Below, piece by piece: positions 26,609-36,233 of a stretch of DNA of 64,000 nucleotides. The notes below the pieces were generated by a model, which was not told the origin of the DNA, made no database searches, and saw only the letters and a program-made list of their open reading frames with translations. Made by a program: the position numbers and the translations under genes. The stretch is from Thioalkalivibrio sp. ALJ24. Lineage in GTDB: Bacteria > Pseudomonadota > Gammaproteobacteria > Ectothiorhodospirales > Ectothiorhodospiraceae. Each line of letters opens with the position of its first letter. Position 1 is the first letter of the stretch. The stretch is from NCBI RefSeq assembly GCF_000377785.1, contig NZ_KB898733.1, positions 3,622 to 67,621 on the forward strand. The letters are read 5' to 3'.

Positions 26609-27382
26609 TCAGGAGAGGGGGTGGCGGGTTGCGGCAAGCGCGAGCTGGGTGCGGTTCGATAGGCCCAATGTGTGCAGGATTTGTGATACGTACAACTTGA
26701 CGGTATTCTCGGTAATGCCAAGCTCGTAGGCAATCTGATAGTTGCTGTAGGCATTGGCAACCAGCGCCACAACTTCCCGCTGGCGGGCGGTCAGCTTGCC
26801 AAACTCGGGCCGGTCGAGGTTTACATTGGATTCGGGTCCGGATCCGCTCTCGGGGGTGTAAGTCGGGAGTCCCAGCTGGTTTCTCAATGTTGCGAGGTCG
26901 TTGGAAACACTGGCAATGGCGTGGTCGAGAGAATCCAGCTGAGGAGAAATCCGGGCCGAGCGGGTTTCGTCGCGCCGCTTCTGAACCCGATCCTCAAGTT
27001 GCTGGATGGACGCGGATACGGCCCGAAGGTCCAGCGGCTTCTGAAAATAATCGCGTACGCCGTCTCGCAGGGCACGGATCGCGGTGTCGTGGGAACCATG
27101 ACCGGTAATGATGGCCGTCTCGAAAATGCGATCGCCTTCGTGCTGATCCAGGAGCCATTCAATGAACTGGAATCCGTCTTCGGTGGGCATTTTGATGTCC
27201 GTGAGGACGATTCCAATCGATGGATCTTCGCTAAATTTTCTGCGAGCCGCGCGAGCACTGAAAGCAGGTTCACAGGAGTAGCCGTCAGCCTCCAGGCTTT
27301 CCTGAATTTCCTCGACGATGTCGGGTTCGTCGTCTACGACCAGAATGCGAACCGCGGAAACTTGGGGCGTAGTGGCCGACAT
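26609..27382 (-). CDS. NarL/LuxR-type response regulator
   Basis: 257 residues. Receiver domain: ILVVDDEPDIVEEI, phospho-acceptor VLTDIKMPTEDG, Thr in AIITGHGS, Lys in YFQKPLD. A helical linker with a coiled-coil stretch (~120-170) leads to a LuxR-type HTH (LTARQREVVALVANAYSNYQ, ITENTVKLYVSQILHTLGLS). It should bind DNA and control transcription, plausibly of the adjacent Tad operon, under the kinase at 24189. Convergent with the kinase gene. Confidence 0.93.
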   Translation of the reverse strand: MSATTPQVSAVRILVVDDEPDIVEEIQESLEADGYSCEPAFSARAARRKFSEDPSIGIVLTDIKMPTEDGFQFIEWLLDQHEGDRIFETAIITGHGSHDTAIRALRDGVRDYFQKPLDLRAVSASIQQLEDRVQKRRDETRSARISPQLDSLDHAIASVSNDLATLRNQLGLPTYTPESGSGPESNVNLDRPEFGKLTARQREVVALVANAYSNYQIAYELGITENTVKLYVSQILHTLGLSNRTQLALAATRHPLS

Positions 27383-27469
27383 CGCCGGGACTCCTGTCTC
27401 AATGTGGTATTAATTATGCCAAGGTGATTGGAACTAGGAAAGGTATGTCCGGTGTCCACGGTCCTTTAA

Positions 27470-27635
27470 GGAAGCGCTGATTAATGGCTCTGCATCCGGC
27501 TCCAATTCCCGCTACCGCATTGTAGGAAGGACATCGGGCCGGGGCGGCCTTTTGGGTGCCCTGTGACCGCCGGTTTTGGCGGTCACAGGGGCGTTGATCG
27601 ATCCTGCGGACGCACTACCCCTGTGGCAGTAGCCC
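27470..27635 (-). mobile_element. Solo IS5-family right-end remnant
   Basis: The reverse complement aligns with 38410-38578, the 3' end of the intact IS5-type element, at roughly 80% identity by eye. It includes the last transposase codons (GLLPQG-stop against GLLTQG-stop), a transcription-terminator-like hairpin (27559-27590) and the terminal repeat. The rest of the IS copy is missing, replaced by the palindrome and McrB gene. Confidence 0.75.
27559..27590. terminator. Hairpin inside the left IS5-end remnant
   Basis: CCCTGTGACCGCC and GGCGGTCACAGGG pair perfectly (13 bp, 6-nt loop). The same hairpin occurs at 38456-38489 in the intact IS with one G-C pair changed to A-T on both arms. Confidence 0.6.
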
Positions 27636-29531
27636 CACTGCTGTCCCACTTAATTCAACGAGATAGCCCGATTCCTCGTTTCGATTCAACGTTTTGTGGT
27701 GAAACCATTGTATCGAAAACGGCTCAGGAATCGGGCTATCTCGTTGAATTAAGTGGGACAGCAGTGAGTCCACCCCTGGGCCCGCTCGTAGGGTCTGGAG
27801 CTTCTGCCGCAGATCGGCGCCGGCTTCATCCCAGTCTCCCGTGAAGAACCAGCGGCCATTGGCGTTCTTGTCGAAGATCAGGGGAGAACGCCGTCCTTCA
27901 ATGGACACCTTGACGGTTTCGGATTCCTGTACGGCGTGGGTCTGCAATGAGTTCCAGCAGGTGGAACGCAGGTTCGGATTCCCGATTTGACCCTGGATCC
28001 GAGCCTTGGCCTGAAAGAACCGGTTTTCGATCAGCTCGTTGACTGTGGCTTCACCCCCAAGGTCGGCAAGGGCCAGGGCCACCGCTTCCCACCACGGGGT
28101 GCCGGCCATCTGTTCGACAAGCCACTCGTCCTCGCTCATGTCTTCGGACCGGCTTTCGTAGTACGGCATCAAATTTTTCTGCAGGTAATACGTCTTGCCG
28201 GTGCCGGGAGGGCCATAGTAAATCGCATTCGTGGCACGCTGGATGGTGATCGCTTCCTGCTGGGGTGAGTCAGGCTCTGCGTCAGCGGTGCTGGGCTTTC
28301 GGAGCTTGCCCCAGAGGGTGCCGACCTGTTTCGCCACGGCGGGCTTGATCTCGATACCCGATTGCTGAGGAGTCCATTTCTGGTCCGAATTGATCTCGGT
28401 CTCCAGGCGGTCCAGTTGAAGAATGTCGTCCGAGTCGGGATCGCGCAGATCCGTCAGTGTGATGTCAACGAATTGGGTTTTCTCCCCTTGTTTGGCGCGC
28501 TCCGGATCCCAGTGCTCGGCTTGATACGGGGCGCTGGCGATATTGCCCTGAGCGATCAACCCGCGCGGCTCCGCACCCAGACGCATGATGTAGGCGGTAT
28601 CCCCTTCGCCAACCTGCCCCGAGGCCGTGCTCCAGCGTTTGGTGACGCTCTCGCCCTTGGCGACCCGGAGCCGATCGTCACGGAATTCGTCCCAGGGCCA
28701 TTTTTGGGGGTTCCAGGCCAGCAGCCAGACCTTCTGCGAAGGCTGCCATCGTTCCTTCCAGGGCGATTCATGAAACGCGAAGGGCTGGCCCGCTTCCTCT
28801 TCGAGCCGTTGGCGCAGCTCGAAGAGGCGATGGTCGATTTCCTCGAGCGACATATTCCTCACGCGGGCGGCGGGCAGCTCCTCAAAGTGCTGCACGATGG
28901 CCCGTTTGTCGCGCCCGGTGGTGAAATTTTCGAAGGTATCCGGGAACAGCAACCAGTTCAGCATATGGCGCAGTTGCCGGAAGCCTTCGCGGGGAACTTC
29001 GGCCAGCCAGCGGGCGAATACCCACGGATCGGAGAGAACATGCCGCCGTCCGTCCCGTGGCTGCTCTTTCATCGCCTTGGCGATGTTGATCAGGTAAGCG
29101 AGTTCACGCCACCGATGCGTATTGAATGCCGTGCCGGCGTGGCCGGCGCCACAAAGGACCTCATCCGTGAGGGCGGGATGATCCGCGGATAATGGCGTGC
29201 CACCCAGTTCCCAGATCTCGAGTACCTGCTGACGCTTGGTTTCCGGCTTGATGTTCGCGGGGAAGAGCAGGAGCACCCAGTTCAGCTCGGCCATCAGCCG
29301 GGTAGCGGTCGGCGGTGCATCGGCCAGTTGGATCTTCAGTTTTTCGGCGTAACTCTCGCTGCCTTCCTGCGGGTTCTGTATGAAGGCGCGGTCAAGGATC
29401 GCCAGATTGTCAGCGGTCCAGAGAGTCTCGTCACCAAAGATGCTCCCGTCATCGATGAGGCAGGTGTCGCGCCACTGCTCCACCGTTTCCAGAAGGGCAG
29501 TCGTATCCGCGTGGGGGGTGTATCGGCTCAT
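27615..29531 (-). pseudogene. Truncated EVE-McrB type restriction GTPase
   Basis: I place the start at ATG 29531 (AAGGAAAAGG before it); 638 residues remain. Residues 1-250 are an N-terminal helical domain. Residues ~267-395 match an EVE/PUA-like domain (KVWLLAWNPQKWPWDEF, DTAYIMRLGAEPRGLIAQGN), which in McrB relatives reads modified bases. A McrB-type AAA+ domain begins with Walker A YYGPPGTGKTYYL (~438-450), followed by an inserted winged-helix-like segment. The frame then runs into the 41-bp palindrome and the IS5 remnant, and stops as GLLPQG. Walker B, the sensor residues and the arginine finger are absent, and no McrC gene is present. Modified-DNA restriction is therefore almost surely lost. 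Confidence 0.82.
27636..27766. repeat. Perfect 41-bp inverted repeat with 49-bp spacer
   Basis: The arm at 27636-27676 (starts CACTGCTGTCCCACTTAATT) is an exact reverse complement of 27726-27766 (ends AAGTGGGACAGCAGTG). It sits exactly between the McrB fragment and the IS5-end remnant, and it is translated as the last codons of the McrB reading frame. No target duplication is evident around it. It could be a small non-autonomous element, or an inverted duplication created when the left IS copy was deleted. Confidence 0.75.
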
Positions 29532-30332
29532 GCCTTTTCCTTGTCTGCGTCCTGTGCGTGTCGCCTCGCTAGCCGGAACAAATGCCTCAGGCCTAGTGAA
29601 CGATCGGTCGAGCTGGAGGCGAAAAAGGTATCGTTGGTCGTGGGGCTTAGGGAAGCACCTCTGATCTGTGCAGCCGGCGGCAGGGTCAAGAAGCGGTTCT
29701 GAGCGCGGTACGCATTGACGGGGCTGCGGGTCATTCATGGTGGCAAGGGTGCTCAAGACGCACTCACGCGCGTCAGCTTCGGAGCCGATCAGGCTGCGGC
29801 GTTGGACGGATATCGCGTTCTCCGCGCGGCCGCTGGGGCTCATCGAGCTGTTCATTCTCCGGTCCGCCGATTCCCGCTCCGGCATCCCAGTCCACATGGC
29901 CACCCACGTTATTGATGGTCAGAGCGATTTCCTTGGGATCCTTTCTCGCTATTGGAGAGTGAGTCGCCAGCGGCCCCACACGATCCTCGGTCGTCAAAAA
30001 GAATCGCTGAATGGGGAGAGTGCCTCGCATGACGGACCCCTCCTATCAAGCACGCATCAACTTGTCCACAAAAGCGGGCCAAACTCACGGGTGACCGATA
30101 GCATCCCGATTGGTAGATTCGCGGTATGTTTGCGTGGCCGTGCTCGATGCATCCAGCGTCGCAGCTAGTCCCCGGTCTCATCACGAGCCGCCAGCTAGTT
30201 TTGGCCGTGGGCAACCAGAAGCGATGGCTAAGGGTGCGTTCTCACTCCTTTGGGCGGCTTTCTCCCGGTCTCTGATATAAGGGGAATGGAGTCGATGCCA
30301 TCACTTACGACACCGACCAACTAATGCTCGAA
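29532..30332. other. 800 bp without a recognisable gene
   Basis: Several short open frames exist on both strands, but none has a family motif, good codon pattern or clear ribosome site. It may be decayed coding DNA between the McrB gene and the low-GC small gene. Confidence 0.4.
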
Positions 30333-30587
30333 TCACCTGAAACAATCTTGTAGTCGAACGTCGTAGTGCCGTTGTAATAGATTCAAATGTTCAGCCGTTT
30401 GCCCTTCGAGTTGCCCATCTAGGTAGCGATCGATTAGGTAATGTGATTCTAATGTGTTTCCTGGGGCGGCTTCAACAATATGTGTGCAGGTGGAGTGTTT
30501 GCGCTGCTCGGCCCAATGGTACGATGCCGCACCTGCTAAAATAACCGCTGCAATAACAATTGAAACTGGGACAGCTTTTTGATCCAT
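30333..30587 (-). CDS. Small membrane-anchored hypothetical protein
   Basis: 84 residues. One N-terminal span (VSIVIAAVILAGAASYHWAE), then a short soluble tail with two Cys (HSTCTHIVEAA and LQDCFR). No family recognised. It lies 140 bp past the 213-residue gene, on the same strand. The surrounding DNA (30280-31370) is clearly lower in GC than the rest of the window, which suggests separate acquisition. The ribosome site is weak. Confidence 0.5.
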   Translation of the reverse strand: MDQKAVPVSIVIAAVILAGAASYHWAEQRKHSTCTHIVEAAPGNTLESHYLIDRYLDGQLEGQTAEHLNLLQRHYDVRLQDCFR

Positions 30588-30727
30588 TTCGCGTATTAAT
30601 CGAAAGTTTTTATCCGGTCGGCGTTGTGTTTTTATAAAACCTGGGTGCGTATTGGCGATGGTTGTTCACCTTTCTAGCAACTGCGTCAGTCCGAGTTCTG
30701 GAGAGGTGCTCGAACGTTACCTTGGAA

Positions 30728-31369
30728 TTAATCGTTGGTCTGCAAATGTCGCGCAAGTATCCCTAGCTGTTCTACCGCGGACTCGAGGATTGTGGCCTGT
30801 TCGTCCGTTTGAAGCTCACGCGGGACCTTATCGCCATTTCCTCGTAGGGCATACTCGAGGTCTGTGTCTAGTCCTTCAACTTTTATAGGTATGTTTGCAA
30901 GGTCTCGTCCCTTTAGGCGGATTCGGTCGCCCGTCTTAATCTCGATAGAAATCAGAAGCTTTGGGTTCTTGAGCCTTAATGGCTGTGGCATTGGGTCTTC
31001 ATCGGGCCCAGAACGCGATGCTTCGATGGGTCCAGAGGGCTTGATACCATCGAGTTCCATTTGGCCAACGAGCTCATTGGCTTTCTTTTTTTTCTCGTTG
31101 CGTACCTTCCACGATCTCCTTGTCGACTCCCGTGCCTGGTTCTCCAGCAAATCCCGATAGTTGTTCGCGGCTTCTGTGGTCCCGAAGCGCAAAGTGGCTT
31201 CGATGTGATCATCGTTTGTTTCGAAGGTTTGCGATGTGGGCATCTCGTCAAGGCCTAGCTGCTCAATTTTTGATCCTTTTATGAACTCCGTTATCACGCT
31301 CCAAGCTTGTTTCTTATTTTCGAGTGGAAGTTTTATAAGAACTTCGTTTTTCTCGCTCTCTACATCCAT
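30728..31369 (-). CDS. Hypothetical protein, partner of the giant recombinase
   Basis: 213 residues, no signal peptide or span. The middle is highly charged (RSWKVRNEKKKKANELVGQM), and the last ~80 residues look like a compact domain (LLISIEIKTGDRIRLKGRDL). I recognise no family. It begins 14 bp after the stop of the 1557-residue recombinase-like gene on the same strand, so the two probably share a transcript and a function. The lower GC content matches the small gene downstream rather than the recombinase. Confidence 0.6.
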   Translation of the reverse strand: MDVESEKNEVLIKLPLENKKQAWSVITEFIKGSKIEQLGLDEMPTSQTFETNDDHIEATLRFGTTEAANNYRDLLENQARESTRRSWKVRNEKKKKANELVGQMELDGIKPSGPIEASRSGPDEDPMPQPLRLKNPKLLISIEIKTGDRIRLKGRDLANIPIKVEGLDTDLEYALRGNGDKVPRELQTDEQATILESAVEQLGILARHLQTND

Positions 31370-31383
31370 GTCCTGTTACCTTA

Positions 31384-34300
31384 CTAGTCCTCGCTGTCCA
31401 TGGTCCCGTACGTGATCAAGACGAGTGCGACGCATCGGCGCCGGATATCCCCTACGCGCGGTATCTCGAGCGTATCAGGGATGTAGTGCGCAGTATAGCG
31501 TAGGACGACAGAATGGGGTTCCGTCGCGTGTAACAACGCGTGTCCGAGGCTTACCATTCGACCGACCGGCATATGGTCAGCAAGTTCCGTGAGCAGATAT
31601 ATCAGGGCCTCGGTCCGACTTTTTCGGTGTAGGGCTCCGCTACCATGGAGGTAATTAATACCCCAATCCGCATCGACATCCTCGAGTAGGGTAATGTCCG
31701 CTTGGACCATGTGGAGGGGGCGGTCCTGGACGGCAGCGATGTCATCGGCAGTGCGTCCTTCTCGGTGTGCGATAGCCGTAGTCGCCAATAGGCGGATACG
31801 TCCGGGTTGCTCTTTGGTGGTTTGTGATGAGACTACCGATGCTGTGTCATCAGTCTGGTCGCTGGCCGGTCTGAATTCCGTGATCTCGTAATGATCCAGG
31901 AGGCTGGGCAGGTCAAGTCGGCCGACAAGTACCGTATCTACGGGGTTGCCCCTATTTTTTGCCCGGTGCATGGCTTGGCGGAGGCTTGCGGTCGTGACCC
32001 CGACCAATGATGCCAAGGTCTCGGTCGAGGGCGTACGCCAACCTTGATGCACGTCTGTCATCAGCGGGATGGCATGATCGTAGTGCGTGAGTGTCGTCTC
32101 CGGATGCCCGTGTCCCAACTGGCGGGCGTGATGGTATTTTTCGCCGCGTAGGGACCATCGCGGGGGGAACCGGTGTGTTGCTTGATCATACGGCAAATCG
32201 AAGAAGACGTGAGGGTAATGGGCCGGAAGCTGGTGGTAGCTGTGTGCAGTCGCAGCGCTATGGCGAAACCCGTGGGGCCGTATTGGAGGAGTGTCCTTGT
32301 TGAACAGTTTGGCGGCCGTAGTGGCGAACCGGATATTGTATTTCCGAAGCCAATCTGTGGGGTGCTGTCCCGGTGGTGTCGGGCACAGTGACACCTGTTG
32401 AGGTTGATTGGGCGTTTGAGTGCCGTGGATCAATCGAACGGGGTGGGCGATATCTTCTGACTCTTCCTTGGTCAATCGAGAGACGGCCAGGCGCTGAGAT
32501 GCGACGCGTTTCAGGGGCAGATGTACCCGTGGATGGACCGATATGAGCATTCGGTAATGACCAGCGAAGTAATCCGCATAGGTGATGTTGGCCAGTTCGC
32601 GGGTGCGCAATGAAAAGCGGGACTGGATGCGGTAGGCGAGCGCGAGGACGGTGTCGTGGTGGGCGGGTCGGTCGGGTAATCCACTGCAGACGGCCGGGGT
32701 GAATCCATGACGGATGGCAGCGCATTCGGCCGACGTGATTGGGTCTCCGGCTCTAGGACTGGCGGTGGCCGGGGCCTCCTCGATGGCGCGGATTAGGTCC
32801 AAAAAATCGGATGGGAGGAGACGATGGGCGACTCGTCGGGCGATCCACAGTGCGGGACTGGTATTTTCATCTTGGTAGATACGGCGTTCCAGCCACTGCG
32901 TGAGGAGGCTGTCTGTGGTGTCCTTCGCGGTCTCGGACTGGTCCAGTGCGTCCATGGCTTCGGTGATGATATCCGAGTACGCGGTGACATACCCGTAGAT
33001 GGTGGACGGTTTAAGTCGCTTACTTTTTGGGACGTCCAGTTCCGCTTGGAGAGCAATCGCGACGATGTATGGTAGGGAGTCTTCGGGCGAGGACGTAGAG
33101 AGATGTTCTGCGGCCTGCAGGGCAGAGTCGCGTCGACGGGCATCATCGGGCTGTTGGCGCCACCGGTTGAGTGACTTCCGCATTTGGTCATAGAGATGGT
33201 GCGGGGTTTTGCCGAGATATCGCGTGTGGGACGGTAGGTCCCACTCAGGGTCCGTGGCGACGACGCGCATCCCGGTTGCCATGGCAATGAGTCGATCGGG
33301 GCGCGGGCCGCTACATGAAAGTGCGCCTCGCTCCCATGCCGCGCGGTGGCCGGGGGCCGTCATTCGTCTGGCCAGGCTGGACAATCGGCAGATATGCTCG
33401 AGGGCGGCTTCATCGGCGATTAATCCCCTGGCTGCCTGCCGATATTCATTCAGCGGATTCGTGGAGGCTGAACGGTACCAATCGATGGCTTTGCGCAGGA
33501 CGAGTGTCTGGTGCGCGGACAGTAGCTGCGCGCCGTGGATGGTTTGAGCTGGCGGTAACGTGAGGACTGCTGCCGTGGGGAAATGAGGGAGCTGGTAGAG
33601 TTCCCCTGTCTCCAGAATCGCGAGGATGCGATCGACGCTGGTGGTGACTCCCCACAATATCGACAGGATGACGCACGCTACGCCTGAATCCTGCCGCCCT
33701 TTGCGGAGGGCGTCCAATGCTCGGTCCTCGATTTGTTGGGCTAGGCGATAGGCCGCGATGTGCGCAGGGCCGATTTCTGATCGTGGGATGCCATCCGGAC
33801 GAGATTCGGCGTCCCCCGGCCCATCCGCCAGAGACAAAACCCTGCTGATGTTCAATGGGGCGCCCCATTCCCGCCGTCGAGCCGTGCGTACGGAGCCCAT
33901 AAACTCCAGCCCGATGTCATCGAGATAGTGCTCTAGAGCCTCGTCCAGACGGCGGGCGAAATGCCAGGGGGAATCGGGGTCGATATGGGTGTATGGCTCT
34001 CCGTCGACCCGGTGACCCATCTGCTGCGCTATGTCGGCCGAGGAGTGGGCGTCCAGCTCTTCCGCTCGTGTGGCATACCAGTGCCGCAGCTTACGGATAT
34101 CGACCGCACTGCCCAGGTGATCTTGTAGTTTGCTCCGCGTGATGGGGCGGACCCGACGTGCGTCCAGATCAATTGTGAAAAACAGGGGCCCCGAGCCGGT
34201 CAGAGCCCCGTCGATCCGGTCCCGTACCCGGCTGGGCAAGAGGGGGATGGACGTTCGGACGTGTTCCAGAACAGCGAGCATCTGGTCAACTTGTCGGCAC

Positions 34301-36057
34301 AACCGCGTCGGCATCGCGGCGATACGATCCATACCCTCGTGCCTCTTGTCGCAGACGTATGCGACCCCGGGTCCGGCCTCGAATCGGACCATGTTCATCA
34401 GTTTCGTCCCGGGTAAATCGAAGGTGAGCCGATGGGCGGTCGCCGCCGCGAACATCAAAGCTGTATGAATTGCGATCGCATTGAATCTTGTCACAGCGGA
34501 AGGTTGGCGGCTGCGTTTCTGGACGGTCATGGTGGCAAGGCGTATCGCCGACCGAAGGGCCTCCCTGTCTACCATTGCTGAAGCCGATCCCACTCGGATG
34601 TGTCCGTCGGCCTCGACGTCCCCGGTGTCAATGTCGGCGGCGGCCAGCGCGCGGGCGTAAGCCTCCGCCATCGTCGATTGCGCGGGGCAGTAATACGCCA
34701 ACGGAGCTGCGGAACGGTATCCATCCGTCCCAATCAGTAACTGCGCCGACCTGGGATGCCCCGTCGCGTGGTACACCAATGCCGGCATCGTCCGGCGCAA
34801 GCGTTCGAGGGTCAGCCTGGGCACGTGGTTCTTGGCAGCCGTAATGCGGTCACGGAATACAGACTCGGGAAGATCTCGAATATCTCTCCGGCCTGCGATG
34901 TCTTTCAGAACGGCGACGGACTCTTCGGTCTTCTTGCCGAACCTAAGCACGATGTCTTTATCGTGGTTATCACCCTCGTCGCCCGAAGCGGTGATCGCTT
35001 CGAGGCCGGGACCGGGTCTCGATATCCATCCAACCGGCAGTACTTGGATATTGAGTTCGTCTTCAAACTGTGATCGATCGTGTTGAAATTGGTTAGCAAG
35101 TGCGTGAATGATGCTCGCTGCATCGCGTGCGGTTAGGAGCATCAAAAGAAGTACCAAGTCCGCCACCACCTCATCATCCGATCGGCCATCATTGGGCCTC
35201 GTCAGACAGTGATATAGGAACCTTGCTTCGTCCGCGGACAACGAGGCCTCGATATCGGTGGTGAGCTGGCCATCGATGTGCAGACGTGGGTCCGGTCGTC
35301 GGAGCTGTAGGGAAGGGCGCGGGTGCTCTGGCTCGCCGTTAGTCGATTCGGCCGGTGAAGCGTCTGGCAAATCAAGAGCAGCCGTTTTTTCCTGCGCGAG
35401 GCCAGGCGCTTTCGAGGTTGCCTGCGCGGTTTCGGCACTCGCCCGGGAACGCAATAAGCCGCGTAACGTCTCGATGGCGATACGCCTTCCGGGGTTACGG
35501 CGAAAACCGAGTTCTGTGGCAATCTCTTCTGTTGTTTCGGCCGTTAAAGATTCGTCATCCCGTAGGGCCAAACATAGTTTGTCGAAAACAGGCGCCGGTT
35601 CTTCTTGTCGCGCTATCGTATGCGCCAAGCGACGGATTAACTGACCTGAATCCTTGTCTGAGTTGTGACGCAAAGATCGTATGGCGGAGAATAGTACCAC
35701 CCGCATCCCGGCGACGCGGTCTCCAGTGAGATGAGGATGCAGCGCTTCGAAGATATGGGAACAGTCGCCGACACCCCAAAACGGTCGGTTCCTGCGCGGG
35801 GAATCGTAGGGTTGACCATACTGTTCGCAGGCGTCACACAGGGTTTGGAGATCCTTCAGATACCCGGCGGGTAAGCGTCCGCCATAGGTGTGGAGCGAGT
35901 CGCGGATCGATTCGGCAACCTTGGCGCCGTGCGGGATGTAATGGCCGCGAACGAGTGGCACGACCATATGTGGATGGTCGGCCATTTGTGCATACCGGTC
36001 GTCTTCATCCGGTGGATAGCACAGGATTGAGTTGGGACCCCAGCATCTGCGTCTCAT
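31384..36057 (-). CDS. Giant protein with two tyrosine-recombinase-like domains
   Basis: 1557 residues in this frame. Two stretches carry tyrosine recombinase motifs. The C-terminal copy looks complete: Arg in FSLRTRELANITYADYF (~1150), PHGFRHSAATAH (HxxR, ~1260), and ARQLGHGHPETTLTHYDHAI (~1320) with the Tyr. The inner copy has TAHRLTFDLPG (~540), VCDKRHEGMDR (~570), RKLRHWYATRAEE (~650; the first His of HxxR is Arg) and QQMGHRVDGEPYTHID (~685). Residues 1-450 and the last ~200 are unassigned. Single-domain integrases are 300-450 residues, so this is exceptional. It may drive movement of the block. The true N-terminus may lie upstream behind a frameshift (see findings). Confidence 0.75.
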   Translation of the reverse strand: MRRRCWGPNSILCYPPDEDDRYAQMADHPHMVVPLVRGHYIPHGAKVAESIRDSLHTYGGRLPAGYLKDLQTLCDACEQYGQPYDSPRRNRPFWGVGDCSHIFEALHPHLTGDRVAGMRVVLFSAIRSLRHNSDKDSGQLIRRLAHTIARQEEPAPVFDKLCLALRDDESLTAETTEEIATELGFRRNPGRRIAIETLRGLLRSRASAETAQATSKAPGLAQEKTAALDLPDASPAESTNGEPEHPRPSLQLRRPDPRLHIDGQLTTDIEASLSADEARFLYHCLTRPNDGRSDDEVVADLVLLLMLLTARDAASIIHALANQFQHDRSQFEDELNIQVLPVGWISRPGPGLEAITASGDEGDNHDKDIVLRFGKKTEESVAVLKDIAGRRDIRDLPESVFRDRITAAKNHVPRLTLERLRRTMPALVYHATGHPRSAQLLIGTDGYRSAAPLAYYCPAQSTMAEAYARALAAADIDTGDVEADGHIRVGSASAMVDREALRSAIRLATMTVQKRSRQPSAVTRFNAIAIHTALMFAAATAHRLTFDLPGTKLMNMVRFEAGPGVAYVCDKRHEGMDRIAAMPTRLCRQVDQMLAVLEHVRTSIPLLPSRVRDRIDGALTGSGPLFFTIDLDARRVRPITRSKLQDHLGSAVDIRKLRHWYATRAEELDAHSSADIAQQMGHRVDGEPYTHIDPDSPWHFARRLDEALEHYLDDIGLEFMGSVRTARRREWGAPLNISRVLSLADGPGDAESRPDGIPRSEIGPAHIAAYRLAQQIEDRALDALRKGRQDSGVACVILSILWGVTTSVDRILAILETGELYQLPHFPTAAVLTLPPAQTIHGAQLLSAHQTLVLRKAIDWYRSASTNPLNEYRQAARGLIADEAALEHICRLSSLARRMTAPGHRAAWERGALSCSGPRPDRLIAMATGMRVVATDPEWDLPSHTRYLGKTPHHLYDQMRKSLNRWRQQPDDARRRDSALQAAEHLSTSSPEDSLPYIVAIALQAELDVPKSKRLKPSTIYGYVTAYSDIITEAMDALDQSETAKDTTDSLLTQWLERRIYQDENTSPALWIARRVAHRLLPSDFLDLIRAIEEAPATASPRAGDPITSAECAAIRHGFTPAVCSGLPDRPAHHDTVLALAYRIQSRFSLRTRELANITYADYFAGHYRMLISVHPRVHLPLKRVASQRLAVSRLTKEESEDIAHPVRLIHGTQTPNQPQQVSLCPTPPGQHPTDWLRKYNIRFATTAAKLFNKDTPPIRPHGFRHSAATAHSYHQLPAHYPHVFFDLPYDQATHRFPPRWSLRGEKYHHARQLGHGHPETTLTHYDHAIPLMTDVHQGWRTPSTETLASLVGVTTASLRQAMHRAKNRGNPVDTVLVGRLDLPSLLDHYEITEFRPASDQTDDTASVVSSQTTKEQPGRIRLLATTAIAHREGRTADDIAAVQDRPLHMVQADITLLEDVDADWGINYLHGSGALHRKSRTEALIYLLTELADHMPVGRMVSLGHALLHATEPHSVVLRYTAHYIPDTLEIPRVGDIRRRCVALVLITYGTMDSED

Positions 36058-36233
36058 AGCCGATCAGCTCCTGATACGGTGCTTGGCGGACCAGGACTTC
36101 TTGTTGTAAACGCATCCATGCGTATTCCCTCCTTCGTGTACCGTTTAATCACGGTACGGGCGTATGGTGAGTTCTGCAACCCCCTGTTTGTATAAGCTTG
36201 TGTTGGGTGGGCCCTTAGTTAAGCCCGCATCTA

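Noticed and set aside
29737-30168. Open frames in the gap after the McrB gene
   Set aside because: No family motif, poor ribosome sites and overlapping frames on both strands; treated as decayed DNA.
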